A stretch of 64,000 bases of DNA from Orientia tsutsugamushi str. Boryong (GTDB lineage Bacteria > Pseudomonadota > Alphaproteobacteria > Rickettsiales > Rickettsiaceae): the NCBI RefSeq assembly GCF_000063545.1, contig NC_009488.1, positions 930,001 through 994,000 on the forward strand, written 5' to 3'. Below are positions 29,601 to 38,964 of this stretch, one piece after another. A program made the position numbers and the translations under genes. Numbering within the stretch: the first letter of the stretch is position 1; each line of letters opens with the position of its first letter. The notes under the pieces were generated by a model that was not told where the DNA came from, searched no databases, and saw only the letters and a program-made list of their open reading frames with translations.

Positions 29601-32600
29601 GGAAAATATTCATCTGTTCATAAGAAGCACGTTGATGTTAAGTCCACAGGAAAGTCTGGAGGAGCTTGCATTTAAAACGGATTCAGTAAATTCGATAGTT
29701 AAGTCAGCATGGAATGCATTAAACTCTTTTCCGAATAATACAGTCGCTTATGCTACTGGACTTGGGAAAGCAGAAAAGGCCAAACCTAGGATTGTAAGCA
29801 AATGCCCAACCGAACTAAAACAATATGAGAAATGTGAACTGTCTCCAGTTAATGGGGGGGTTGTTATACAAATTGCTAGAACTATACATGGTAAACCTAT
29901 TAATGAAGTCACATCTGATGGATTCAAAGTGTTTAAAATAACTAACAAATACATTGTCCCAGGCAACTCTAATATTAACACTAAAAATCGTCCATTACCT
30001 ACTGAAAAATTGTCTCGTGTTTTACCAAATGAAATATCAGGAGCTGCATTTATCTGTTTACCAAAAATCACTAGTAGTAGCTATGAAAATGGAGGAGAGA
30101 GTAGCTACAAGGTGTCTTCATATCCAAATATTAGATATTATTGTGATAATGCAGTAATTATTGAAGATGATAGTAGGAAATCAAAAATAGAAATTATTAG
30201 GTACAAGCTTGATAAAACACGAACATTAGTTATTCCAGATGATAGTAGGAAATCGCAAGATCGTAAAAAATATATTATTTTTGATTTTAAGTATATAAAC
30301 TCTGGTTATATTAAAGGTCTCAATGATCTAAATAACATTTTCATGATTAGTTCGGATGGTAATGTAGAAGTAGAAGGTGGTTATGGTGTTACTAATCACT
30401 TTATGTTTTTGAATGATCAGTTTACAGGTAAAATATATTTTGGCAACTATATAAACATAATAGATGTAAGTAATATAAAGTCTCCAGTTGTAAAATTTGA
30501 AGTTGATCTTGTTCAGTGCAGGATGAGATTAAGAGGTATTCAATATACTTCTAGCTTAATTCAAAAAGATTTAAATGATGAGGAGATTAGAGATACTCCA
30601 TATATAAACAAGCTGAAGATTCAATATATAGGTAGAGTAAATAAAAAAGATAATGTTAACTGCGATACTGTTGATGCATCTATTAGAGTGAGTAGAATAG
30701 GAGACAGTATATATAAGGACAAAGAGATACTTAATTCTGATAGTATGCATATAGACAGCAATGGAGGTAATGGAGAAGACGAATTTGATGTTATAAAAAA
30801 CTGCAAAAAGTTAACGATAGGACCATATACAAAGGTAGAAGGTGGTAGCGGTGATTACACTATTTTTGTTAAATCAATGAAAAACGAGTATGCAAATTAT
30901 AAGAACACAAAATCAATAATAGACGTACGTGGTACTGGTGATATTGTTTTTCTAGATATTCCTTTGTTGGAAGAGTGTTTCTATAATTTACTTGATAATA
31001 CTATGACTATAGACATCATCTTATCTCAAGATAGTATGTTTACTCTTAAGATAAACAACTATTTTAATCAAGTAAAAAAAACTCCAAATTTTAATCTAAT
31101 TGATAAGTATGGTAGTGTTGTAATTCCTAAAGTTAGTTTTGAATCTATGAGCAGTGGCCAAGATGTTGGAGTTTTTATTGACAAGTTTGAATTGCATCTA
31201 AACTCTAAAAAAGTAAAAAGTTTGACAAATCAAGATGTAGTTACGTATTACAAAGAAGTATCTAAAAGCAGAAAATCATTTCAAGTGTTTTGCACTGCAA
31301 AATCTGCTAGAACATTCTTTATTTTTGGTTCAGATAGTAAAGATATTATTGTTTTAGATCAAGCAAATATGTTTATCAAAGGTGGAGGAAAATCAGATAT
31401 ATACTTGCTTTTAAAGGATGATAATTCTAAGATAAATACCATATATATTGATAATTTTGACGAAGATAAAATTTTAGACATATTAGAACTATCTAGTATA
31501 CGTGATCTTCACATAGATATGAATGCCAATAATGATTTAAATATAATACATATAGGAATTAATACACAAAATGGGTTCGAAATTATTGTTCTAAATTGGA
31601 AGAATAGTAATTCCCATAAACATCTTATCTTAATGGATCAACAAAATAACTATTATATACCATGTGAATGCTATGTACATAGAAATATAGCTCAATTTTA
31701 TATGGCAAGCAATAACCAAAAAGAATTTGAAGTAAGGAAGAATGGGCCAGTTGTAGTTTTTACTGAAAGTAGAAATGTTAAATTTTTCAAAGTAGAGAAT
31801 TCACTTATTCTATCTATAGGTGATAAAGAAAGTAATGAGCTTATATTAACTGTAAAGAATTTTTATTTAGATACTTCTAAGTGGAAAGACTTAAAAATAT
31901 ATTTCTACCATGATGGAGATATTGATTATACTTATTCAATTGATGTATTTGCTGAAAGCCGCAAAATAGAAGACTATAGCTATAAGGCCATTGTAAGTGA
32001 GTACACTATTACGCACTTTAATACTGTAAAAACACAGCCAATAATACAACATAATCATCGTGATGAGGAAAAAGTAGGTGTTTTAGTACTAGAGAATGTA
32101 ATTCCAGATGATATACTTGCAACACAAGAGGAGAAAAATTTTGTATTAACTCATACTACTAGCAAAAGTAAAGTTATAATAGAGGAATGTTTTTTTGATA
32201 TAAGGTATGCAATTGATGTAATTAAGTTTAGTTATACCAATGATATGCTTAATTATAACAATGAACCGATAATAATATATTTAGTATGCAATTTTTCTAT
32301 TGAGAACATGAATTCAGCATTGAAGATTGCTGGAGAACTATATTCATGGCGAGCATCTAGGATAGCACCACATCACGAAGACATTGTAAAGTGTCTTGTA
32401 TCATTATATAGCTTAAACTCTGAGAATAAAAACTCTGAGGACAAACTTATCAATTATAAAATGCTTGGATTTGTATCGGAAGCTGATCAAATAGTTTTTA
32501 ATAATGCATGCGTTACAAATATCCTTACAGATGATAATTTAGCATCATATTCATATTTATATTCTAACACAGAAGTCCATCTGAAAGAGTACAAAGATGT

Positions 32601-33549
32601 ATTGCTAAATCGGATTAAGTTAAAGTGTTATGACGATATTCAAATTCAGAAATATGAGAAAAAAATACTTTCTCTCAACGAATATGATATTATTAATACA
32701 GCAAATGAATACTTAGATTTAGATATTAAGTTTAAGTATTCATTAACATACTCTGGGTTATCAGAACAATTAAAAAATATATCACAAGACTTTGGAACAC
32801 CAGATTTTGGAATGCCAACTGTAGTACCACTACTACCAGATTTAAGCAATAAACTCAATGTCTTATCATCATCGATAAACAAAAATGAATCCAACAGCTT
32901 ACCATCAAAACCACGTTCTAAAAGGTCAGATACTTCGTTTGAAACTATAGATAGCTATGAAAGTGATATAGCTGATAATGAGAGTGATGAGTATGATGAA
33001 GAGTATAATGACGAGTATAATGAGCAGCAGGATCAATTAGAGCAGGTATCTAGTAGCGCTAGCAGAGCTGAATCATTTATAAGTACATGGATAGGAAATA
33101 GTATTAATACAGTTACTCACTATCTTAAAGAATCAATTCAATTGTTTGAAAATAGTGCTAGTAAATTGAATTCTGATGATACTATGAGTATGTCAAGTAA
33201 AGGATTATCCTATGATTTTGTTGATACTGATAGTACTAATAGTACTGATAATACAAATATTATCGTTTCTACTGCAGATTTCAATTCTACGATATTATTA
33301 ATACAGTATTTAGTACAATCCTTTAGCTTTTGGAGAAAAAAATGTAATGTTAGCAAGACATGCTTATCTGAAGAACAGCGCAGACAAGTCGAACTGAACA
33401 AAAAAGCGAAAGAAATTATAGATGGACTGAAGATATTTTATAAACGTTATGAAGATGATGATTATCAGTCAGAAAATTCAGAAAATGTTATAGAAGAAGA
33501 TCAATTTGTTGGAGAAGAAGTAAATTATGAGCATGATTTATATTGGTAA
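26650..33549 (+). CDS. Giant toxin-like protein (2299 aa) with furin-type sites, hydrophobic hairpin and RTX-like segments
   Basis: ATG at 26650 with a good ribosome-binding site (GAAGGAGAT). Visible layout: ~1-690, unrecognised helical region; 696-700 RKKRE, a basic furin/proprotein-convertase-like site; ~810-970, region ending in a long hydrophobic hairpin (AAIVFAGIALVSSIILLAAA, GGPVSILVAVIIIGSNIIYG at ~928-967), suggestive of a pore or translocation segment; ~1365-1700, beta-rich with RTX-like turns (NGGNGEDEFDVI at 1371; GGGKSDIYLLL at 1578, then IDNFDEDKILDILEL); 2088-2092 PRSKR followed by S, a second RxKR site; then an acidic tail. No N-terminal signal peptide. The layout recalls large modular toxins of intracellular bacteria (TcdA/TcdB-type hydrophobic region, furin-site toxins on Rickettsiales elements). 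No catalytic domain was recognised, so the activity is unknown. Single uninterrupted frame; may be an effector aimed at the host cell. Confidence 0.75.
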   Translation: MSNEIIFDTNNYALLKALFDTICVAYNEVSPEAMRALFKNEGIVNESGNAHEEIKYEHIVEYFKSANTPDAFDQLIIKLKEAAGNSKSFYINRKTKYYRDIIVFSLSTVEHELKKPAYHGNTNEDKSQFQESIREYFGIFDKAKSFSEIIDPYGPDLRYNKRAILLLNLAKNLNMNIKVIPPVFHEFVQRRSAQLLYNNNPKTANQPEFSVEARKIYDYAIKQSSYDTRISFLKSINAEQTDKYVGHIGPTQITDSQKATDDKKSEPYSPIHEFLKRVYNADPADVSFFYYKAYLKYIVDHIYDNLNSQSVSDNFQKLKNICSKYSHLHDYIDSYIMLALDAVKGKGGGGNSKGTKNSNNYYAALSKTWTEISHGIHDIQNANTMYNDKQQILEVIARVLYQRGQEFNFYDFMMNAYAKVHNVFLATANTKMIYQLHSGVFKNYFDDVKILFTSLDYSYSKETLSKERENSFRAVATELEGKFYEFLNEKTIIHLRSVFEDYGLAIFFSQPSLDTYTVQLNEYIETLKRYYHNYENHEINFNTKTWESSVTNWQLICDTLHTMSFLLKPSHQSHLKINAAAISNRARDLSKLKSDEKNSQEDIEKYKREFKRVLDILDNNAIGGINDNNVHIHSRFKGTSREILLNRQKQFAGILHKFRADNSDQIERLSLDLNNAINPGVVGTSSGLCLTNSQGRKKREAGIKCRISWDHIDKFNANEEVSEKRNYYQIKIDTRKFNKLLSENSNIILEDQLLDLAKGILADDGDRIVGDEKYLFSQIVENNGYANWRNNKFLEEMNNIAKAPLSGFSTILKNRLTNAGSRILLVRGIHGTIVTCQQAIQGESEQNLDCALSLSEISSSFLIQRGEDALIKKFPKFPKTIRIGGAVVGGIFDVIEIVRSTIKLIKCAKAANTDNACSEKEIRDSIAAIVFAGIALVSSIILLAAAAGGPVSILVAVIIIGSNIIYGGISTIIEWKQKYDTTLSENIHLFIRSTLMLSPQESLEELAFKTDSVNSIVKSAWNALNSFPNNTVAYATGLGKAEKAKPRIVSKCPTELKQYEKCELSPVNGGVVIQIARTIHGKPINEVTSDGFKVFKITNKYIVPGNSNINTKNRPLPTEKLSRVLPNEISGAAFICLPKITSSSYENGGESSYKVSSYPNIRYYCDNAVIIEDDSRKSKIEIIRYKLDKTRTLVIPDDSRKSQDRKKYIIFDFKYINSGYIKGLNDLNNIFMISSDGNVEVEGGYGVTNHFMFLNDQFTGKIYFGNYINIIDVSNIKSPVVKFEVDLVQCRMRLRGIQYTSSLIQKDLNDEEIRDTPYINKLKIQYIGRVNKKDNVNCDTVDASIRVSRIGDSIYKDKEILNSDSMHIDSNGGNGEDEFDVIKNCKKLTIGPYTKVEGGSGDYTIFVKSMKNEYANYKNTKSIIDVRGTGDIVFLDIPLLEECFYNLLDNTMTIDIILSQDSMFTLKINNYFNQVKKTPNFNLIDKYGSVVIPKVSFESMSSGQDVGVFIDKFELHLNSKKVKSLTNQDVVTYYKEVSKSRKSFQVFCTAKSARTFFIFGSDSKDIIVLDQANMFIKGGGKSDIYLLLKDDNSKINTIYIDNFDEDKILDILELSSIRDLHIDMNANNDLNIIHIGINTQNGFEIIVLNWKNSNSHKHLILMDQQNNYYIPCECYVHRNIAQFYMASNNQKEFEVRKNGPVVVFTESRNVKFFKVENSLILSIGDKESNELILTVKNFYLDTSKWKDLKIYFYHDGDIDYTYSIDVFAESRKIEDYSYKAIVSEYTITHFNTVKTQPIIQHNHRDEEKVGVLVLENVIPDDILATQEEKNFVLTHTTSKSKVIIEECFFDIRYAIDVIKFSYTNDMLNYNNEPIIIYLVCNFSIENMNSALKIAGELYSWRASRIAPHHEDIVKCLVSLYSLNSENKNSEDKLINYKMLGFVSEADQIVFNNACVTNILTDDNLASYSYLYSNTEVHLKEYKDVLLNRIKLKCYDDIQIQKYEKKILSLNEYDIINTANEYLDLDIKFKYSLTYSGLSEQLKNISQDFGTPDFGMPTVVPLLPDLSNKLNVLSSSINKNESNSLPSKPRSKRSDTSFETIDSYESDIADNESDEYDEEYNDEYNEQQDQLEQVSSSASRAESFISTWIGNSINTVTHYLKESIQLFENSASKLNSDDTMSMSSKGLSYDFVDTDSTNSTDNTNIIVSTADFNSTILLIQYLVQSFSFWRKKCNVSKTCLSEEQRRQVELNKKAKEIIDGLKIFYKRYEDDDYQSENSENVIEEDQFVGEEVNYEHDLYW

Positions 33550-33591
33550 TGAGATTCTGTACGATGTAAGATAATAGTTCTTATTTAAAAT

Positions 33592-33690
33592 ATAGCAAAA
33601 CCAGTATAAAACAGTTATGCTATATACTTTTCAAGAAGAGTGTTCTAGGTCACAGTGATATTACATTCTTCTTGATTTAGCTTGAAACTA
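33592..33690 (-). mobile_element. IS630-type terminal fragment
   Basis: TAGCAAAACCAGTATAAAACAG is the end sequence of the decayed IS630-type element at 58250-59281 (AACTGTTTTATACTGGTTTAGC at its right end). The following ~80 bases (CACAGTGATATTACATTC, TTGATTTAGCTTGAAA) also match that element's right end in reverse. Only this end is present, fused to a group II intron RT remnant. Confidence 0.7.
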
Positions 33691-34157
33691 TTTTTTTAAT
33701 TTTCACTAGCCTAAAATCAAACCACAGAAAGCTAAATGTTTCACCATTTCTTAGATCAACTGTTTTTGTCTTTTCTTCGTTTAGTTCAACATTTATTTTC
33801 GACAATTCTTGTCTTAGCCTTATATTGATTGCTTTTTCTAACCACTGCAATTGTCTGTAGGAATCAATTAGTATGATCAAATCATCGCCAATCTAACGTA
33901 CTCTAAGTAGTCATAGCCATCTTTTAGCTTACTCACGATCTTTGCTTTTTCTAGCATTTTATCTACTTCATTAAGATAAATATTGTTTAAAAGAGGTGAT
34001 ATAGTCATTTACAATGAAGTTTGAGCATAGAAAAAGTGGAAATAGCATCATAAGATTTACTAACAGGGTATTTTATACGCAAACCTCATTGTAAATGACT
34101 ATAGTGGCCCACCTTGAGATATTCCTCTTTTTCCACCTGCTTTGACTATCAGTTTTA
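33677..34157 (-). pseudogene. Group II intron RT remnant (second intron family)
   Basis: Minus strand, reading GKRGISQGGP, a 100-bp miniature element (34002-34101), then ISPLLNNIYLNEVDKMLEKA, YDYLEYVRLAIGDDLIILIDS and QLQWLEKAINIRLRQELSKI, LNEEKTKTVDL, ETFSFLWFDFRLVK. These are RT domain 4 to 7 blocks of a bacterial group II intron maturase. The sequence differs from the YCDD intron at 3029 and 61260. The active-site Tyr-Ala-Asp-Asp is degraded to IGDD. It is truncated at both ends by an IS630 end and a palindromic element. Confidence 0.75.
34002..34101 (-). mobile_element. 100-bp miniature inverted-repeat element, copy D
   Basis: Same orientation as copy C, with TA on both sides, inserted exactly within the QGGP/ISPLL block of the RT remnant. 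Confidence 0.9.
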
Positions 34158-34158
34158 A

Positions 34159-34519
34159 TACGCCAGATTAGGATAAGAGAAAGTATGAAAAGCATAATGA
34201 AAAAGGTCTACAAGAGATAATGTACAATTAAATTATGCAATATATTTAAATATAATTTTAATTAATAACGGTTTATTTATTGCTCATATTAGTTCATAAT
34301 ACTATATTTAATAACCTGAACATTGCCCATTGTAACACTTGTATATTATCTCTTTCTAACTGTTTCTTATTCTAAAATTGCGTTTGTAGATATGTGAGCA
34401 ATAAATAAATTGCTATTCATTAAAACTATATTTAATATATCACATAATCATAATTGTATATTATCTCTTGTAGACCTTCCTTATTATGCCTTTCATACTT
34501 TTTCTTATCCTAAACCGAC
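34159..34519. mobile_element. Palindromic miniature element, copy 5
   Basis: Begins ACGCCAGATTAGGATAAG and ends TTCTTATCCTAAACCGACA; the right terminus is diverged. It abuts and provides the last codons (GLG) and stop of the traD 5' half, marking the second breakpoint of the split traD. Confidence 0.8.
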
Positions 34520-35257
34520 ATGATTAGGATTTCTACACATCAAAGCTTTGATAGCTATACTTATCCATGCTGAAATAAGTTGCTGTAAAGTAGCTCTTTG
34601 ACTTGGAGTAGCTGTGATAAATAGCCATCCAGTTTCAGCAGAATTACTAAACCATTCCTTGATGCTAAAATTACCTCCAGGCTTTAAATATTGTAGCGAA
34701 GTAATATTCTTTCCAAGAGTAGATTGAATTCCTGCAGAAGTTTCAGGCGCGCTTTCGCTTATAATGCCTGATACAGCGGTGTTTCTAAAAGCTTTTACAA
34801 ATTGTCTATTATCAGAGTAAATGATTGTATGAATTAATTTTATGATATCTTTATTATCCTGATATAGCTTCAATGCTTCAGACAAGACTAATTCAGCATT
34901 TTTAGCAAAAAAGTCATCGATTCTATGGGTATAATTACTAAAACTACTAGCTATATCATGAAAATCAGCTGCTTCAAAACAATCATTCCAAGGCAACCAC
35001 TGCTCACTATTTTTTTCCAAAGGATTAAGCAGCTTATCACATTTAGGGTCAAAAAATCTATCAGTAAAAGCTCCAGTTGTGTCTGCAATTATTGCTCGAT
35101 CTTTGTGTAATCGAATTTGTGGTAGCAGTTCATTAAGCATATTAGTTTTACCAGTACCTGTTGTTCCAGTAATAAGAATGTGTAACCTTTCACTATTCTT
35201 TACTAATGGCAAGCCTCCAAAACAGATTTTCGAGGCCTTTTTAGCGCTTTTTAGCAT
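34505..35257 (-). pseudogene. traD_F: traD (F-type coupling protein), 5' half
   Basis: About 250 residues. SERLHILITGTTGTGKTNML contains Walker A; AIIADTTGAFTDRFFDPKCD, LQYLKPGGNFSIKEWF and WLFITATPSQRATLQQLISA are typical TraD/VirD4 ATPase blocks. It stops at RNPNHVG, where the miniature element begins. The rest (from the Walker B region) is at 20480-21906. The N-terminal membrane segment usual for F TraD is also absent; only a short basic stretch (MLKSAKKASKICFGG) precedes the ATPase domain. The traG stop is 6 bases upstream. Confidence 0.85.
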
Positions 35258-35262
35258 TTTAG

Positions 35263-36958
35263 CTAAATTATTCTACTCCGTACAAAATCAGCACCTCTAA
35301 TTTTGGCCTTAATAATCGTTTTTTTGCCTTGAGCAGTAAAGAAGACAATTGAGATTATTATACCAATAGAATCTACAGCTTGAGTTACAAATTGTTTGCC
35401 ATCATTTGCAGTAACAACTCTGTAGCTACCATTGTCGATAATATCACTAGCCATATGTAATGAAGGAGCTAGGTTTTGTTGAGAGATAGTTCTATTGCCT
35501 ATGCTGTAATTATCCATACTCAAGTTATTGTCGACTATGTTACTGCCTAAGCTGCTAGCAACTGGTATAGGAGAGAACTGGCTGGCCAAGTTAGCTGTAG
35601 CATGAGCACAAGCTTTTATCACTGCCCAAGAAAGCATTGGTATCGATGATGCAAGCATTTGAAACGTCGCATAGCTATATAAAATCATCTCTGCGAAGCT
35701 TCCTTGCGATAGCATATTCAAGCCATAATCATTACCAAAAGCTCCAGATTTACTGGATAAGCTGATCATTCCTAGGCAATGGATTATTGTAAAAAATACT
35801 GGCCAGCTGCTGACCCATATTATTAATAGAATCCAGGTTTTGAGTATATTGTAGCCGCCAGGTAATAGGCCCATTGGAAATACAATAAAGATCATTGAGA
35901 CTACTAATGCAAAAAAAACAGATTGTAAAATAGGCATCATGTGAGCAGCCATTTCGCCAGCTACTAAGTACGAAAATGACTGTTGAAATAGCCCTCTGAT
36001 TGCATGCATACTAACTAAATTAGGATAAATTCTTGATAACGAAAACTTCTCACGCCAGTCATCATATGACTCACGATTAGCATTAAGTAGCATAGCTTGC
36101 TTCATCCATTCATGAATATCTTGTTGCTCTCTTTGTAAATATTTTAGTGTATCTCCAGTCATGACTTTTAGTCTTTGACTTAACATGTGTGACTGATCAG
36201 ATTGAACTCCAATCGCTGCTGCAAACTTTGTTAGGAGTCCTTCATTTAATTCTTTATGAATTGCCGCTTTAATCAATGGAGTAGCTTGTCTACAGGTCTT
36301 GAAACTAATGGCTAAATTACTAGGCTCGCGATAATAAATACCAAAATTATTAGGTATATTTTGCTCGATAAATCCTATAATGTCGTTAGTTTGTTGAGCA
36401 GCAGCTTTTTTACCTAGAATATTGCCTATGATGTAAGGCTTCATAAAGCATTGTCTAAGGAATTCCTTCGTATTAGTTAAAGTTATTGGATCCTGTATTT
36501 GCACATCTCGAATCTTAGCTACAGCCTTAGCTCCAAACATAATACCAGTTTTTCTGCTCGATAGTCCTTCATAAGCTGGCAAAAGATGCTGTTCCAACAT
36601 TTTAGATACAAAGTAACTCGTTTGCGATGAAAGAGAAGCAAACATTGCAATACTTATGGGATATTATCAACCTTTACTGGCGCACTCATTGATACTTCAT
36701 CCTTCAGCCAAACAGTAGATTTGGGGGCAAATAACAGCGTAAAAATAAATATCGATGGAAAAAACCATTCCCATAGCAAAGATGCCGATATTTCCTCTAA
36801 AAATAGCCCTAGTAGCAGCCCATATGCCACCAATAGTCAAGGCTAAGTGACCCACTGGAGTGAAGTATTCGCTATTTGAAGCAAAGACCTCTGCCTATGC
36901 CATTAAACACATGCCATAACAGATCTCCACCACCAAATGTGTATATTACGTAATCCAT
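35263..36958 (-). pseudogene. traG: traG (F-type mating-pair assembly protein), frameshifted
   Basis: The start at 36958 overlaps the traH stop (TAATG) and reads MDYVIYTFGGGDLLWHVFNG, typical of TraG. Frame breaks near 36900 and 36650 separate N-terminal membrane segments (GIWAATRAIFRGNIGIFAM, FFPSIFIFTLLFAP) from the main frame (36645-35263). That frame holds the periplasmic part and five hydrophobic segments (e.g. SVFFALVVSMIFIVFPMGLL; WILLIIWVSSWPVFFTII). F TraG has ~900+ residues; here only ~560 remain and the long C-terminal periplasmic domain is missing, so the protein is both frameshifted and truncated. Confidence 0.85.
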
Positions 36959-38258
36959 TAACTTTTCTCCTTCGCTATTAAATGCTGCTCTATTAATCTA
37001 GCCCTTTTATCTATTCGACTTGCATCGGTTTGTAGGCTAGTCCATTTTTCATTTGCAAAAAGTTGTACTCGATTCAATTCCTTCAAATATCTTTCTAAAT
37101 GTTCATTCGAAACTTGCTTAGCACCTAGTGAAGTAACGGCTCTACGTATTTCGGTGATTACTTCCTTCAAATGCTGAACTAATGTATAGCTAGCTATTAA
37201 TTCTGATGAGATCTCTAAAATTGTGACTCCAGAAATAGCTTCTAATGTGATATAATCATAAATTGGAAATATATCTCCAATCGAAGATAAAAAGGCTATT
37301 TCAGAGTTGCTATATTCAGAATTCTTATCAAACTTATTTTTTAGATCAGTCAATTTTTGCTTAGCTTTACCTGCATAAGACTGCTCTGGTGATATTGTGA
37401 TATTTCGTTGTAGGCTTGGATGCAGGCAACTAACACTATCACAGCTGTAAATTGAAGCTGATTCTCCACCTTTTAAATGACTAATCCAACTTTTTTCATC
37501 CTGAGCTAAGGAGTCAAAAAAGTACACATTATTGTTTGTAACCACGATAGTGCCAGTCATAGACATGATTGAATCACGCATATTTGATGGTATTCCAACC
37601 TTTGCTGCTGCTTTAGTGAAGATGTTATAATCATCCAGCATAACTCTGAATCCTTATTTTGTGCTTGTCGCAGAGCTTGTTTTTGATCTAAATAATTACG
37701 ACATTTTTTACCAGCAGCAAAATAATCAAACCCGCTTTGTGACTGTATATCACGGCAAACAGCTTCTCTCATAGCTGAGTTTCTTGGTAAAGCTGTAGCA
37801 AATAATGCTTTTGTTAATTTGCAATCTCCCTTAGCAAATTGATTCATCTCCATTGCTAGATTACGTAAGTCTTTGAGAGCATTCTCAATTTGAGGAGCAA
37901 AGGTTTTTAATCCTAATGAAAAAGCATAGACTTTAGCTTGAGAACCAATGTTTTTCATCAATTGAACTAATTCTTCTCCAGAAATAACAGAGAAGCTACC
38001 AAGATAGGCATCAATACCGCTACAGCTCATGTTTAAAGATGGTGGAGTTATAGCAAATGGCTGAAATGATGTTTGGCTTGTTCTGGCAGATAATCCGCCA
38101 GCCGCATAATATCCAGCCGCTTGATCTTGATATGATCCAGATCTTGTGACATTAATACTCATTCCTTGAAATACGTTTTCGATATTCCAAGCTAGTGATA
38201 CTGGAGCTTGTAGCAATAATAGCATTGTAATGGCATAAACTCTGATTTTGGTGCTCAT
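36958..38258 (-). pseudogene. traH: traH (F-type pilus assembly), frameshifted
   Basis: ATG 38258 opens with a signal peptide (MLLLLQAPVSLA) and MSINVTRSGSYQDQAAGYYA, GGLSARTSQTSFQPFAITPP, typical of TraH. Near 37600-37640 the frame shifts: one frame ends QHQICVIQSCL, the other begins LDDYNIFTKAAAKVGIP. The rest runs to 36958 and includes a Leu/Glu-rich coiled-coil end. Combined ~430 residues, close to the family's ~450. In F systems TraH is a periplasmic partner of TraF and TraU. A single frameshift is the only visible lesion. Confidence 0.85.
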
Positions 38259-38959
38259 GTAGTCTCCAACTTATGATAATATCTATCGATTGCTAGAATA
38301 TTGTCGATAATTTTATCTTCAGAGATTATGCCTCTAGCTACTGCATATATTTTTTTACCATCGCTAGCTACTGAATATAATACAGGTACAATATGCTTAG
38401 GATTTAGTTTATTAAGCAACTCATTATTCTTACTGACAGCTAGCAACTGAAATGCATATTTATTAGCAAAGCACTGAACAATAGGCATAAAGGCCTTACA
38501 GAGCAAGCAATCTTGTTTAACTTGCAAAATCAATCCCCAGTTTTTAGCAATGTTTTTGAGTTTGAAATCATTTTTTTGCTCTGATTTTTCTTGATATAGC
38601 TTTCTATGTAAGCTATTAGCAGGCTCATTAGCATTAATCAGTTGGTAATCAAGTAGAGTAGCTAGTTGCCACATAGTAGCAAACTTATGAGCCTTCTCCA
38701 TGATTTGCTTCTGCAATCTTTGAGCTGTAATCACATTTTCGAGCGTTGGATTATCCAGCGCTATACGCTAAGCTCGATTAAATCGCTCCTTTAATTCCTC
38801 GATTCTCTGGTCATGAGGCCTACTCATCAACTTAGAATTAGCAGCAGAGTCATCAAGCTCATGACCATGTTTATCATTGTACCATAAAAATCTTGTTGGT
38901 GAAGCATCAACAGTGGATAAATGACTAATTAATATCATAAACATTAATAATCTGCTCAT
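38255..38959 (-). pseudogene. traF: traF (F-type periplasmic thioredoxin-like), in-frame amber stop
   Basis: ATG 38959 with signal peptide (LLMFMILISHLSTVDA) and FLWYNDKHGHEL, up to FNRA, then TAG at 38768-38770. The same frame continues RIALDNPTLENVITAQRLQK through the thioredoxin-like domain with CLLCKAFMPIVQCFANKY (CxxC) and ends at 38255, overlapping the traH ATG. A single TAG is the only defect, so this may be a very recent mutation or a readthrough site. With readthrough the length is 234 residues, close to F TraF (~250). Confidence 0.85.
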
Positions 38960-38964
38960 TTAGA

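Noticed and set aside
29238-30157. Several open frames antisense to or offset within the 2299-residue gene
   Set aside because: They follow from the codon composition of the giant gene; none has start signals or family resemblance.
26112-33549. Calling the operon a true CidA-CidB cytoplasmic-incompatibility module
   Set aside because: Only the gene order and overlap are similar. No CidB-type deubiquitylase (HxW...D...Q...C) or PD-(D/E)xK nuclease motif was found in the 2299-residue protein.
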